64,000 nt of DNA from Myotis daubentonii (lineage: Eukaryota; Chordata; Mammalia; Chiroptera; Vespertilionidae): positions 88,472,485 to 88,536,484 of the forward strand of contig NC_081847.1 in NCBI RefSeq assembly GCF_963259705.1, in the 5' to 3' direction. The translations under genes were made by a program, and so were the position numbers. Under the pieces are notes generated by a model, which was not told the DNA's origin, ran no database searches, and saw only the letters and a list, made by a program, of their open reading frames with translations. Position 1 is the stretch's first letter, and each line of letters starts with the position of its first letter. Below are positions 9,529-21,057 of the stretch, one piece after another.

Positions 9529-11446
9529 TTTTTTCTTTTTTCTTTTTTTTTAAATTAAATCTTTATTGTTCAGATTATTACATTTGTTCCTCTTTTTTCC
9601 CCCCATAACTCCCCTCCTCCCAGTTCCCGCCCCACCCTCCGCCCTCACTCCCCACCCCCTGTCCTCATCCATAGGTGCACGATTTTTGTCCAGTCTCTTC
9701 CCGAATCTCCCACACCCCTTTCCCCCCCAAGAATAGTCAGTCCATTCCTTTTCTATGTCCCTGATTCTATTATAATCACCAGTTCATTCTGTTCATCAGA
9801 TTATTTATTCACTTGATTCTTAGATTCACTTGTTGATAGATGCATATTTGTTGTTCATAATTTGTATCTTTACCTTTTTCTTCCTCTTCCTCTTCTTAAA
9901 GGATACCTTTCAGCAATTCATATAATCCTGGTTTGGTGGTGATGAACTCCTTTAGCTTTTCCTTATCTGTGAAGCTCTTTATCTGACCTTCAATTCTGAA
10001 TGATAGCTTTGCTGGATAAAGTAATCTTGGTTGTAGGTTCTTGGTATTCATCACTTTGAATATTTCTTGCCATTCCCTTCTGGCCTGCAAAGTTTCTGTT
10101 GAGAAATCAGCTGACAGTCGTATGGGTATTCCCTTGTATGTAACTGGGTTTCTTTCTCTTGCTGCTTTTAAGATTCTCTCTTTGTCTTTTGCTCTTGGCA
10201 TTTTAATTATGATGTGTCTTGGTGTGGTCCTCTTTGGATTCCTTTTGTTTGGGGTTCTCCGAGCTTCTTGGACCTGTAAGTCCATTTCTTTCACCAGGTG
10301 GGGGAAGTTTTCTGTCATTATTTCTTCAAATAGGTATTCAATATCTTGGTCTCTCTCATCTTCTGGCACCCCTATAATTCTGATGTTGGTACGCTTGAAG
10401 CTGTCCCAGAGGCTCCTTACACTATCCTCGCATTTTTGGATTCTTTTTTCATTTTGCTTTTCCGGTTGGGTGTTTTTTGCTTCCTCGCATTTCAAATCAT
10501 TGACTTGATTCTTGCGCTCCTCTGGTCTGCTGTCGGGAGTCTGTATAATATTCGTTATTTCAGTCCATGTATGCTTAATTTCTAGTTGGTTCCCCAATAT
10601 AACATCGAGGGTCTCATTAGTTTTCTTGTAGATCTCATTAAGTTTATCGGCGGCTTCTAAACAGTTCTTGAGAGACCTTAAAAGTGTGGTTCTGAACTCT
10701 ATATCTTCCATTGACAATTTTGTCCTGTTTCTTTGTCTCCGCATTTTGTTATGCTTCCTTGGTGCACCCCCTAGTGGTCTTTGTTCGAAGTCTTATAGTT
10801 AAACCTTGATTGTTGTAGCTAATCCCAGGGAGGGTTTGACCTCCAGGCCAAGTGGCTATGAGAATCAGCTGTGTCAGCAGTGAGAGAACTTCTGTCCTCT
10901 AGGGAGGTGCTAATCTAGCCTTTGCCTGAGGCTATCCGGCAAATGCCTCTGTGCAGGGCTTGGGCGGGTCGAACAGGATCAACAGGGTGGGCCGGAGAGA
11001 GCAGTTATGGCGGTTCTCAGTCCTGTCTCCAGGGGCTCTGCCTCTCTGAGTCCCAGCACCCGCTGCAAAGCTCAGAGAGAAAGCTGCACTCGCTCTGACC
11101 GAAGCCAGACAGTCCCGCTTCCCCCGTTTGAGTCTGGGTCCCTAAAGACTCGCCTGTATCTGGAGCTCAGAGTCTGCGACTCCCTCCGGATTGAAAACGC
11201 CAACCGCGCCCTCTGCCGCCAGCCCGCTCCGCGCACTCCGCACCTCAGTATTTCACTTCAGCACTGCGCCTCCTCTGAGTGTCCCTATGCGTTTCTCTTT
11301 CCTCCTAGTTGTAGGACTTCCACTCAGCCAGCGTTCCTGTGGTTCTGGGTGATGTCCCTTCCGTCTTTTAGTTTTACTTTTGAAGTAGTTGTTCAAAGCA
11401 GCAAACTCCGGCGTTAAGCTATACTGCCATCTTGGTTCTCCGGGTC
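9529..11446 (-). mobile_element. Complete HAL1-type (half-L1) retroelement
   Basis: On the minus strand the element has a GC-rich 5' UTR of about 700 bp beginning near CCCGGAGAACCAAGATGGCA, an intact ORF1, a 3' UTR of about 370 bp that is purine-rich on the element strand, and a poly(A) tail. It has no ORF2. The same 17 bases, TAGAATTCATTTTTCTT, flank it at 9512-9528 and 11447-11463: a perfect target duplication from L1-type insertion. ORF1 without ORF2 is the definition of HAL1 elements, which borrow L1 machinery. The intact frame and perfect duplication suggest a fairly recent insertion. It sits inside an older repeat. Confidence 0.88.
9896..10744 (-). CDS. ORF1 protein of the HAL1 element (282 aa, uninterrupted)
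   Basis: The predicted protein has the L1 ORF1p layout: a charged N-terminal region and short coiled coil (residues about 15-115), an RNA-recognition domain (about 115-200, with RTNIRIIGVPED), and the C-terminal domain (about 205-280, with PRLLYPAKLSFRI). L1 ORF1p forms trimers that coat RNA as a chaperone. At 282 residues it is shorter than typical L1 ORF1p, mostly in the coiled coil. There are no stops. Whether it is expressed is unknown. The long open frame on the opposite strand at 10041-10508 is a shadow. Confidence 0.88.
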   Translation of the reverse strand: MRRQRNRTKLSMEDIEFRTTLLRSLKNCLEAADKLNEIYKKTNETLDVILGNQLEIKHTWTEITNIIQTPDSRPEERKNQVNDLKCEEAKNTQPEKQNEKRIQKCEDSVRSLWDSFKRTNIRIIGVPEDERDQDIEYLFEEIMTENFPHLVKEMDLQVQEARRTPNKRNPKRTTPRHIIIKMPRAKDKERILKAARERNPVTYKGIPIRLSADFSTETLQARREWQEIFKVMNTKNLQPRLLYPAKLSFRIEGQIKSFTDKEKLKEFITTKPGLYELLKGIL

Positions 11447-11528
11447 TAGAATTCATTTTTCTTGAGCTGTTTTAAAATATTCACTTTTATCTTTGCAGTT
11501 TTTATTGTGTGTCTACCTACTGATATCT

Positions 11529-11749
11529 TTTTTTAAAAATATATTTTATTGATTTTTTACAGAGAGGAAGAGAGAGGGATAGAGAGTTAGAAACATCGAT
11601 GAGCGAGAAACATTGATCAGCTGCCTCCTGCACACCCCCTACTGGGGATGTGCCTGCAGCCAACGTACACGCCCTTGACCAGAATTAAACCTGGGACCCT
11701 TGAGTCTGCAGGCCGACGCTCTATCCATTGAGCCAAACCAGTTGGGACG
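11529..11749 (-). mobile_element. Ves SINE
   Basis: AATATATTTTATTGATTTTT poly-A end at the left, tRNA-like head (TCTATCCATTGAGCCAAACC) at the right. Inserted close to the HAL1 element. Confidence 0.88.
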
Positions 11750-11759
11750 ATTTCTTTTT

Positions 11760-14700
11760 ATCATGTTTTTAACATATAGCTCACTAATGCTCTGTTCATT
11801 TTGCTTTCAGTTTTTATTTCCCTTTGGATAGATTTTATTGCTCTGTCTTCAGGTTCACTAAGTTTTCTTCATAGTATCTCATCTGTTATTTCTATTCAGT
11901 GTAATTTTCATGTCAGACATTTTTTTTTCTCTGGATACCTAATTGGGTTAATTTTTGTATCTTCTATGTTTCTATTTAATATGCTCAGTTTTTCTCTATC
12001 CTTGAATATATGGAATGTTAATCTTTTTAAAGTCTTTTTCTATAGCTCATTTGTGATTGTATTTCTATTGGTTTGTTTTTCTCTTTATTATGGGTCATAT
12101 TTTTCTGCTCTATGCATGCTTGGTAATTTTTTAAATTGTATGAAAGGCATTGTTCATTTTTTTACTTTGTTGGATAATGATTGTTTCTGTTTTATCATAA
12201 ATATTTACAAGTTGTGCTTTATAGCTTTATAAAGTTACTTTATTACGAGCAACCAAAGCAGCATTTAATCTAGGAAAAATATTGCCTTACTACAGGGTAA
12301 AATCCTTCTGAAGACATATTATGTCACCTGTGATTTGTGAGGTTTTTTTTACTCTGGCTGGTCATAGCATGAAATATGTCTGGTTCTAGGTGGGCTCAGG
12401 AGATTTTTCCCTTTGCACCTTTCAGCTGGTTCCTTCCCACACTTGGGTAATTCCTTGTATTAATCAGTACTCAGCTAGAGACTTGGGAGTTAGTCCTTGC
12501 AGCTCTCTGGGCAGCCTCTCTTGTCTCCAGTACTCTGCTCAATTCACAGATTGGTAGGCTCTCTGGCTTTCCCCGCCCAAACTGTTCCCTAGAAACTCTC
12601 TTCAGATGAATGAGCTAGGGCAATTATAGGGCCTTATGCACCGACCTTTAAAGAGTAAATTATTATTCTCTCAATGTTCCTTTCTATGACATCCTGTTCT
12701 TATTTCTTGGATATAACATTTTCTTATCTCTTTAAAGATGTTAGTGATAGGGTTTCCAAATATTTTCTCAAACTTGAGTTTGCTTTTATTTGTTTGAGTA
12801 AGAGTATGGGACTAAAAATTTGGAAGCTCTGGTAGTTTAGACAGGAGTTGTCAACTGTAAATTTCATGCAGGATGATCTGGCTGGGCCATTTTGGGGGGA
12901 ATTTCTGATGTCAGTAACAGTAGGTCTTTCCTTTTGGATGGGTTATATTTCTCAAAGATGATGTTTGAAATAACCTATTTGGATTATGGATGTTCCTGTC
13001 TTGTGGGAACAAAGTGGGGGGTAGGGGACTGAAAGTTTCACCATTTAATATGCATATAGTCATTTAATCCTCTCCTTTTTAGTACACTTCCTAGTTTCTC
13101 AACTGTATTTGGCATTGTCCAGTTCAAAGATCATCTTGTTTTCTTTTCTAGAGAATAAATCTCTAGTCTTCTATTGGAGTTGGATAGAGCATCTAGGAAT
13201 TTGGGGGGATGGCAAGTAAGGTTGTGCAAACAGGAGTCATTTTTTCCCCTTTCTATTTTTCCCCCCAAACATGAGTTATTTTTGTAATACTATTCCTTAG
13301 TCTATTCTAGTTTTCTGGGAGAGAGAGAATTGTTAGGGAGATGGTAACTGGACTCCTTGTTCCATTGTCTGGTCACCAGCTTATGGATGTCAAGAAGTAT
13401 TTGTGGAAGTGACGTAATGATTTCCTGATATTTACATTACAGCTGTAATACTGGTATATGCTGTTGCATGTAACAGTTCCATTATACACTTAGAGGTAGT
13501 ATCTCTCCTAGCTCTGTAGTATTCTGGTGGACATCCCTGAGGGCCTAGATTCAGCCCTTCCTGCTCTTTCAACAATGTTCTACGTGTCTAATCAGCTGTG
13601 TTAAATCTGTTCCTTTTTGCTCAAAACAGTTTCTGTTCTGCACTGTCCCTAGAATGATACAAAGTTCTATTTTATTTTCCTAAAAATCTACTTGGATTTT
13701 TTCTTATACTATCTGTATTAAACCCAGTTTATTAGTCCTGTTTTTATTTTACTCATTATTTTAAACATTTTTATTCTTTGCTAGGTAATATACATGTTTG
13801 AATTTTTTGGTGGAAGACATTCTTTGTCCTATTTATGTTGGCAACTTATTCGTGCTTGCCTTTTCCTTCACGTGTCCTGTGATGTTGGAGTGTGGGCTCA
13901 CCTTTGCTGGGCTTTATTTGTGGGACTCCTATAAGGTCTGCATGCCAGGTGTCCCTCCAGAAAATATTTGCACTTGCTTCTGCTAGCACTTTGGGGAACC
14001 ACTAGCTTGGATCATTTTAATTTTTCATCTTGAAAATTAAACCCTAGATCTGGGGCAGACAATGGACACAAAATACATCAGGGAGACTATCCGTTTCCCT
14101 CCCCCATTAATTCTGTCTTTTATTTTGTGGTTGGATTATTTTTTCTAGTTCACCCTTTTACTGAGAGGTAATCCTGCAAGGTTCCTGGTCAGTGTTATCC
14201 GTTACCTTGTGGGAGTCCGAGGTTTTGTCTGCTATCTGCGTACTTAGATTTATTTTGTTTTCTTATTTATTGCATTTCTCTCTTTTGCATACTGCTACCA
14301 CTTGTAAATAAATTATTGAGTTGTGTGGAATGCACTTTCATCCTGTTGCCTCACAGTATTATCTGCACTATTTTTTTTCTGTAATCTCTATATAACCTTG
14401 TTCTATAAAACTGATTCATATAAACAATGATGTCTCACTTTTAGTTCACAAAGAAAGTCCTGCTTTTGATATATACAGGTGAGGCTCTCATAATTTGGTG
14501 ATACTTGGGGTATTTTTCCTTGCTTTCCTAAGTTGTATTTTTTACATAAAAGATACACCGAAGTTTAAGATATTAATAAGTATTTTTTCAAATATGTTAA
14601 GATCCTTTAAAAAACTATAAACTTTCAAATGTTGTTTTGGAACTTCTATAGATATGTTAAGCAAGGGGAAATTTAACGTAGTGAATTAAATGCTTACTAC
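11760..14700. other. Intergenic sequence, mostly ancient repeat
   Basis: Contains old repeat text to about 12640, then further T-rich, stop-dense sequence. No gene, splice-supported exon or clear young element was found. Confidence 0.4.
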
Positions 14701-15250
14701 AAAATCATGGGGGAGCTGAAGGTATGCGTTCTAGGCTGGGACTCCAGACACAAATCAGGACTAGACAGAACCAGTCCACCGGTGAGCTGTCTCTAGAAGC
14801 AATCAGTGGAACTATGAATGCCAGCAGCTGGAGTCCATACGCTGTCACCACTGCCACTGCTTCTCAACATCTAGGAGCTGGAGAGCAGTCGTCCACTGCT
14901 GTGACCCCGTGATCAGGAAGCTGCTGCCCCCTCTGTCATTGATGAGTCACCTTTTGCACACAAGACTCTGGCAGGTGGACACTGGAACATGGGGGGGGGA
15001 AAGCCTCACTTTTCCTTGTCCTCGATAGCCAGCAGAAACAACAACAACAACAACAAATGAGAAAAGTGGCTTTGCCCCACAACTCCCACCAGACTTCAGC
15101 CAGTGGGTGTAACCTAATTTGCAACCAGAAGACTAGGTGCAGTCAACCCGAGGCTGCATGTTTTTCTGTTTTCCGTCGTCTTCAATTAGAAGCCAGGCAG
15201 GATTCTGGATACACAGAATCTTTCAACTATATGTGTATGTATGTCTGTTT
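14700..15250. other. Intergenic stretch, unidentified moderate-G+C repeat with (CAA)n
   Basis: A block at 14705-15170 is richer in G+C than its flanks and holds a short AACAACAACAACAACAACAA run at 15038-15057. Not recognised; no coding signal. Confidence 0.35.
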
Positions 15251-15278
15251 GCATATGCATAAATATAAAATACATATA

Positions 15279-15490
15279 GCCTGGCCGGCATGGCTCAGTG
15301 GTTGAGCATCAACCTATGAACCAGGAAGTTACAGTTCAATTCCCGGTCAGGGCACATACCCAGGTTGCAGGTTTGAACCCCAGTGTAGGGCATGCAGGAG
15401 GCAGCCGATAGATGATTCTCATCATTGATGTTTCTCTCCCTTTTCCTTCCTCTCTGAAATCAATAATTAAAAAAAAACATTTTTTAAAAA
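15279..15490 (+). mobile_element. Ves SINE
   Basis: GCCTGGCCGGCATGGCTCAG head, A-rich tail. Confidence 0.88.
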
Positions 15491-15870
15491 ACGTAAGTTA
15501 CTACGGAATTTTTATAAAGTGGTTACTTGTGTCATAGTAGCAATTTCTTTTTGTCCCATATTACAAAATTGTACTGTAATAAAATTCAGCCTGCAGTTGA
15601 TTTATGTAAACTAATTATACTGATAGAAAATTTTGAGATATTAATAGTAGAATATTCCATCTTTAGATGTAGCCAGGCTATCGTATTCTAGTTCATTATA
15701 GACAACTTCTTTGATGTAACACCCTCACAGTGAAAAGAATTGGGAAGTGCACACTCCCAATATCTGAATATTTAGGGGTACACTAAGGTTTAGCTTTAGT
15801 CTTGGTATTCAGCCAAATTCAGTTATTTGCCTTTGGGTAGCTGAATAATCAACTAGTTCAGGATCATTTG

Positions 15871-16725
15871 TTTTTTGTTTTGTTTTTTTTTATTTTTATT
15901 TTTTTTTATTGCTTAAAGTATTACAAAGGGTATTACATATGTATCCATTTTATCCCCCCGCCCTAGACAGTCCCCTAGCCTCCCCTATCACCCAGTGTCT
16001 TATGTCCATTGGTTATGCTTATATGCATGCATACAAGTCCTTTAGTTGATCTCTTACCCCCCTACCTCCTGCCCCCCAACCCTCCCCGGCCTTCCCGCTG
16101 CAGCTCGACAATCTGTTTGAGGCAGCTCTGCCTCTGTATCTATTATTGTTCAAAAGTTTATAATGGTCTCTATTGTCCACGAATGAGTGAGATCATGTGG
16201 TATTTTTCCTTTATTGACTGGCTTATTTCACTTAGCATAATGCTCTCCAGTTCCATCCATGACGTTGCAAATGGTAAGAGTTCCTTCCTTTTTACAGCAG
16301 CATAGTATTCCATCGTGTAGATGTACCACAGTTTTCTAATCCATTCATCTACTGATGGGCACTTAGGCTGTTTCCAGATCTTAGCTATGGTGAATTGTGC
16401 TGCTATGAACATAGGGGTGCATATATCCTTTCTAATTGGTGTTTCTGGTTTCTTGGGATATATTCCTAGAAGTGGGATCACAGGGTCAAATGGGAGTTCC
16501 ATTTTCAGTTTTTTAAGGAAACTCCATACTGTCTTCCATAGTGGCTGCACCAGTCTGCATTCCCACCAGCAGTGCACAAGTGTTCCTTTTTCTCCACATC
16601 CTCTCCAGCACTTGTCGTTTGTTGATTTGTTGATGATAGCCAGTCTGACAGGTGTGAGATGGTACCTCATTGCTGTTTTGATTTGCATCTCTCGGATGAT
16701 TAGTGACTTTGAGCATGTTTTCATA
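15871..16725 (-). mobile_element. 5'-truncated young L1 with 17-bp target duplication
   Basis: A poly(T) at the left edge (minus-strand poly-A) and L1 3' UTR are followed by the C-terminal part of ORF2. TAGTTCAGGATCATTTG occurs at 15854-15870 and again at 16726-16742, a perfect 17-bp duplication. The element is about 855 bp; the rest of the 5' side was lost at insertion. Confidence 0.92.
16170..16725 (-). pseudogene. L1 ORF2 C-terminal fragment
   Basis: The frame encodes the end of L1 ORF2p: [38 protein letters not shown] (the Cys-rich motif), [20 protein letters not shown] and [20 protein letters not shown]. The endonuclease and reverse transcriptase domains are missing by 5' truncation, so the copy is dead although this stretch has no stop. 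Confidence 0.9.
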
Positions 16726-17075
16726 TAGTTCAGGATCATTTGTGACATCACTGAAATTTTGTATGGAATTATCATGTGAATATGTAGGTTACCATTATAT
16801 ACGTATAGTCAGTATTGATTCCAGTCATTAAAATAAGGCATTAATTCAAATTTATTATTAGCATCTGGGTATTCACTCTCAAATAGAGGCTCAACATAAA
16901 AAAAACCCATAAGCTTTCTCTAATTATTCCTTCAAAGTATAAATTTTAGTTATATTTCAAAGTAAAATGTTCATTAATGATTATGAAAGCTATTTTGTGT
17001 AGAAAACAATTATTAGCAATAGTAACTACTGAATAGGGAAAGAGGTTGACAGTTGATATCAATATTGAAAGAATA

Positions 17076-17307
17076 GCCCTAGCCAGTTTGGCTCCGTGGA
17101 TAGAGCATCAGCCTGTGGACCAAAGGCTGCCAGGTTCAATTCTGGTCACGGGCACACACTTGGGTTACAGGCTCCTCCCCAGCCCAGGCCCTGGTCGGGG
17201 CACATGCAGGAGGCAATCAGTCAGTGTGTTTCACATTAATATTTCTGTCTTTCGCCCTTTCTTCCACTCTCTAAAAATTAATGAGAAAATATCCTCGGGG
17301 GAGGATT
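17076..17307 (+). mobile_element. Ves SINE, diverged
   Basis: CCCTAGCCAGTTTGGCTCCG head with TAGAGCATCAGCCTGTGGAC; tail lacks the common AATAAAAATAT. Confidence 0.8.
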
Positions 17308-17309
17308 AA

Positions 17310-18372
17310 GTAAATATACATATATGAATATATATATAAAGGATAAATGCTTGATAACTTTATAATGACAATGTATTCTTTTTGAGTCAAGAAAAAAATG
17401 TGTGGTTATTTTGTGGCATTATTAAGAAGCTGTTTTGTGAAACATTTGCTAAAACAGCTGCCTATGTACCTTGGAAAACAAAATAAACCTAATGAACTTT
17501 GACTTTGGGCAAGGATATCTCCAGGTAGAATGTAGAAAGCGCCACCTGGTGGGTTTTAGCTGTATAGGCTGAAGTACCAAAGAAAGAGTTGAGCTTTAGG
17601 GGGTGGAAATACGTACTTAGGTTGCAAGCAGAGGTTAAAGGTAATACAGAGAGCCAGAACTACTAAATTGGAAAACAAAACTGTTGTCTTATCTGTAGCC
17701 ACACAGGTAGCAAAGTCTCAAAGTAAGACGTGAGCACAAGTCCAACTTCAAATCAAGACTGTGACCATCAGACATTTTGATAAGACTTCTGAGAGTTAAG
17801 TAGATTTTTCAAGTGGACAAAAGCCCAAGGGTTTGGTCCCACAGAAGCCTGATCCAAAAGTGGCAGTAAGAACATCTAGAAAAGCATATGTTGATACCAC
17901 TTCTAGGTGTGGCTTTAGGGTATATAATAGACCATAACCAGATATAGAAAACTCAAAAGTTTGAAAGAGCGGGGTACTGGCAAAAACACCAACTTGCCTA
18001 AAAGATGGATGAAGCTATAAAAATGCCTCTTGGCCCTTTACTGTTTTTGTATAGGAAGCAGCCTAAGAAAGTTAATCAGCTACAAACAAGGATTATTTCT
18101 TCAGAAAGAACAGAGGAAGAGGATGGAAAAGGAGGACATCTCAGACAGCGACACCTCAGGCAATGTCACGAAAACCATTGTTCTCAGTGGAGAACAGTGA
18201 GTCAGGGAGCAAGCCCCAGCGAGCAGGATCAGGGTCTAGTCTGGGAACGTTTCCCCATGGCCAGAATGAGGCCCGGTGGGATATCAGAATTGCTATGAAC
18301 CAGTGACTATATTCTTCCCCCTTTCCAGTGGGTATGTTTACTGGGGTTTCCTCTTCCTTTTTTATAATTGTA
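17310..18372. other. Intergenic stretch, not recognised
   Basis: A unique-looking block from about 17480 to 18340 without known repeat landmarks. An open frame (18005-18298) covers the end of it but lacks codon or domain support. It could be an old retroviral LTR or a diverged repeat. Confidence 0.3.
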
Positions 18373-19136
18373 CTAGGGGCCCGGTGCACGAAATTCGTGC
18401 ACTGGGTGTGTGTGGGGAGGGAAGTGTCCCTCAGCCCAGCCTGCCCCCTCTCACATACTGGGAGCCCTCAGGCGTAGACCCCCATCACCCTCTGATCACC
18501 TGATCGGCCCCTTGCCCAGGCCTGACGCCTCCGCCAGAGGTGTCAGGCTTGGACAGGGGACCCCCATCTCCCCCTGATCACTGGCTCTGGCCCCCGCCCA
18601 GGCCTGAGGCCTCTGGCCCAGGAATCATGCCTGGGCAGGGGACCCCCATCTCCCTCTGATCGCTTGCTCCACCCCCCGCCCAAGCCTGACGCCTCTGACC
18701 CAGGCTTCAGGCCTGGGCAAGGGGACCATCATATCCCCCCAATCCCCGGCTCCGCCCCCCACCCAGGCCTGATGCCTCGGCCAGAGGAGTTGACCCTCAT
18801 CACCCTCCGATCACCAATCACCGGATCGGCCCCTTGACCAGGCCTGAGGCCTCCGGCAGAGGTGTCAGGCCTGGGCAGGGGACCCCCAGCTCTCCGCGGT
18901 TGCAGGCTCCGCCCCTGCCCAGACCTAACGCCTCTGGCTGAGGCGTCCGGCCCGGGCAGTGGGGACCCGCAGCTGCAGCGGCCCCGCGATCGTGGGCTTC
19001 GCTTTAGGCCCAGGCAAGGGACCCCTAGCTCCTGGGACTGCCAGCTTCGACTGTGCCCAGCTCCCATCGCTGGCTCCACCCCTACTTCCTGCTATCACTG
19101 GCCAGGGCGGCAAAGGTGCCTGATTCTCCTATCATG

Positions 19137-19190
19137 GCTGGGGGGCAGGGCAAAGGCGGCCCCAGGGCCGCCTTTGCCCTGCCCCCCAGC
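19137..19190. repeat. Perfect 26-bp inverted repeat with 2-base loop
   Basis: The left arm 19137-19162 (GCTGGGGGGCAGGGCAAAGG …) and right arm 19165-19190 are exact reverse complements separated by CA. It is G+C-rich and would form a very stable hairpin. Confidence 0.9.
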
Positions 19191-19301
19191 TCTTAGCTCC
19201 CCCCTGGGTTTCCGATCACTGTCAGTGGCAGGGGGCTTCTTCCTGCTTTCCCTTTTGCCTCCCTGCATTGTGCCTACATATGCAAATTAGCCGCCATCTT
19301 G

Positions 19302-19360
19302 TTGGCAGTTAACTGCCAATCATAGTTGGCAGTTAACTGCCAATCATAGTTGGCAGTTAA
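19302..19360. repeat. 24-bp tandem repeat with palindromic unit
   Basis: TTGGCAGTTAACTGCCAA plus TCATAG occurs at 19302-19325 and 19326-19349, then a partial unit to 19360. Each unit's core is a perfect 18-bp palindrome centred on GTTAAC. Confidence 0.9.
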
Positions 19361-19439
19361 TTTGTATATAGCCCTGATTAGCCAATGAAAAGGGTATCGT
19401 CGTACGCCAATTACCATTTTTCTCTTTTATTAGATAGGA

Positions 19440-19440
<1 letters not shown>

Positions 19441-19488
<48 letters not shown>
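19441..19488. repeat. (GT)n microsatellite
   Basis: About 23 GT repeats without interruption, directly beside the Helitron 5' end. Likely length-polymorphic. Confidence 0.97.
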
Positions 19489-19489
<1 letters not shown>

Positions 19490-21057
19490 GCAGAAGGGCA
19501 GGTAACTTGTCTTTTTATTTCATAGGTCTCTGGATCAAGAGGAGCTGCATTTGCACCAGGCATATATCACAGAATCCTAGGTTGAAGTGACACCTGGGTG
19601 GCGGAGGTAGGAGGGAGGTGTGCTGACTATCCCATCTCCCACTACCTTGTTTTAACTTGTTGATGCCAGGTGCGGGTGGAGGCCCAGATGCCCACTGAGC
19701 CCTGCTCAGACACCAGAGGGGGTGTCTTCGTTTCCTATAACTACCACACTAGGTAACTAGGTGTTCCTTGGTTTGTGGCTTGTCTTCACATGGCCTTCCC
19801 TTTTTCGCCCGTCTCTCCACTGTGCATCTCTTGTAAGGACACGTGTGATTAGATTTAAGGCCCACCCAGGTAACCAAGAATTATTTTACTGAGATCCTTA
19901 ACTTACATCTGCAAAGACCCTTTTTCCAATAAGGTCAGAATCAGGGTTCCAGGGATTTGACAAAGACATGGCTTTTGGGGGGCCACCATTCAACATACTG
20001 CAGAGGAGAAAACGTGCTGGTGGGGATGGTGGCTCAGCATCTCGGTGGGCCTGGGTGACACGGGATCAAGGGAGGGCAGTGAAGCCGGATGTGACGAGCC
20101 CTTCTTTGCACTAGCTGGCTGGCTGCTGCTGCGAGGTGAGGTGGAGGCTCACTTTGCCACCTGACTCCACTGACACTACCCAGCAGGGATACAAAACCCT
20201 GCTACCTGCTTCTGCGGTGGGAGGTGGGAAATCAGCTCCCTGCTGGGCCAGCCTGCACCACCTGGAAGGGGCTCAGAGTGCTGCCTGCTTCTGGCAGGGC
20301 ACAGGGAAGACTGGCTCCTTGCTCAGCCTTGCCAACACCACCTACTTCTGTGGGACATGAGCAAGGTGGGGTGGAAGATCGCTTTGCTTGGCCCCGCTCA
20401 AACTGAAGGGTGAGGCGGGTGCAATTCTTAGATTTCTGTTTGGTGATGGGTAGGTATTGTCAAAGAGATTTTGTTCTGGTGGGCCACCCTCTCATTTATA
20501 GCCAGTCCTATGACTAGGAGGAATAGGCTTTTTCTAGAAACTTTTGTTGTTCCTGCCTCTGGGTGGTTCCAGGTTGGAGCCTTCTGTAGCTGGTGCCTTG
20601 TCCTGAATATATGGGAGGCAACAAGGAAACCGAGAACTCACTGCTATGTCATTTCTCAAGTCCCAAAGTCCCTAGGAAGTTTGCCCCCTTTCCACCTCTA
20701 CTCATCTTCCTATGCTTGTTTGTTGTTATGTGCAGAGTCTCTTACTTGTAAGAGAAAAAGGACTTGGGAGGATGGGCTACTACATCTTGGCTAGAACCAG
20801 AACTTGATTCATGACTTATTCAATTTTAAATGCTAGATATCATTGGTCATAATTCCAGTGTAATTCTTTTCAGTTTTATGTTCATGTTTCTTACAATTAT
20901 CAATTTTAAGCAGTAAGTGAAGGAAAACCAATTTAAAATATATTTTAATCTTTAATTAGTGATGATCTCTTACTATTTATGCTTTCTTATTGACTTTTTT
21001 GCAGAACATTTTCCAGGGGGAAAAAGCAAAAGATAAAAGGGCATTAAGAACAATTGT
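19489..21057. other. Intergenic stretch with an ancient repeat
   Basis: 19735-20005 matches the style of old mammalian repeats (AACTACCACACTAGGTAACT … GGGGGGCCACCATTCAACAT). 20030-20810 is moderately G+C-rich with a short local duplication (GCTGCCTGCTTCTG, GCTACCTGCTTCTG and CACCTACTTCTG at about 20210-20350). No gene seen. Confidence 0.4.

Larger units (their letters stand above)
18373..19439 (-). mobile_element. Large Helitron (1.07 kb), minus orientation, rich in internal repeats
   Basis: Left end CTAGGGGCCCGGTGCACGAA; right end CTTTTATTAGATAGGA. The interior from about 18480 to 18960 repeats CCAGGCCTGA(C/G)GCCTC…GGGGACCCCCA several times. A perfect 26-bp palindrome lies at 19137-19190, and a palindromic 24-bp tandem repeat at 19302-19360. 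No Rep/helicase frame was found. Confidence 0.87.

Noticed and set aside
10041..10508. 155-codon plus-strand open frame
   Set aside because: It is exactly antisense to HAL1 ORF1, which has clear domain similarity; the plus-strand frame has none.
16321..16728. 135-codon plus-strand open frame
   Set aside because: Antisense shadow of the L1 ORF2 fragment.
18005..18298. Possible exon of an unknown gene
   Set aside because: No convincing splice sites, no start context and no recognised protein similarity.
18862..19290. 142-codon open frame
   Set aside because: It lies inside the repeat-rich Helitron on the strand opposite the element and crosses the palindrome; a G+C effect.
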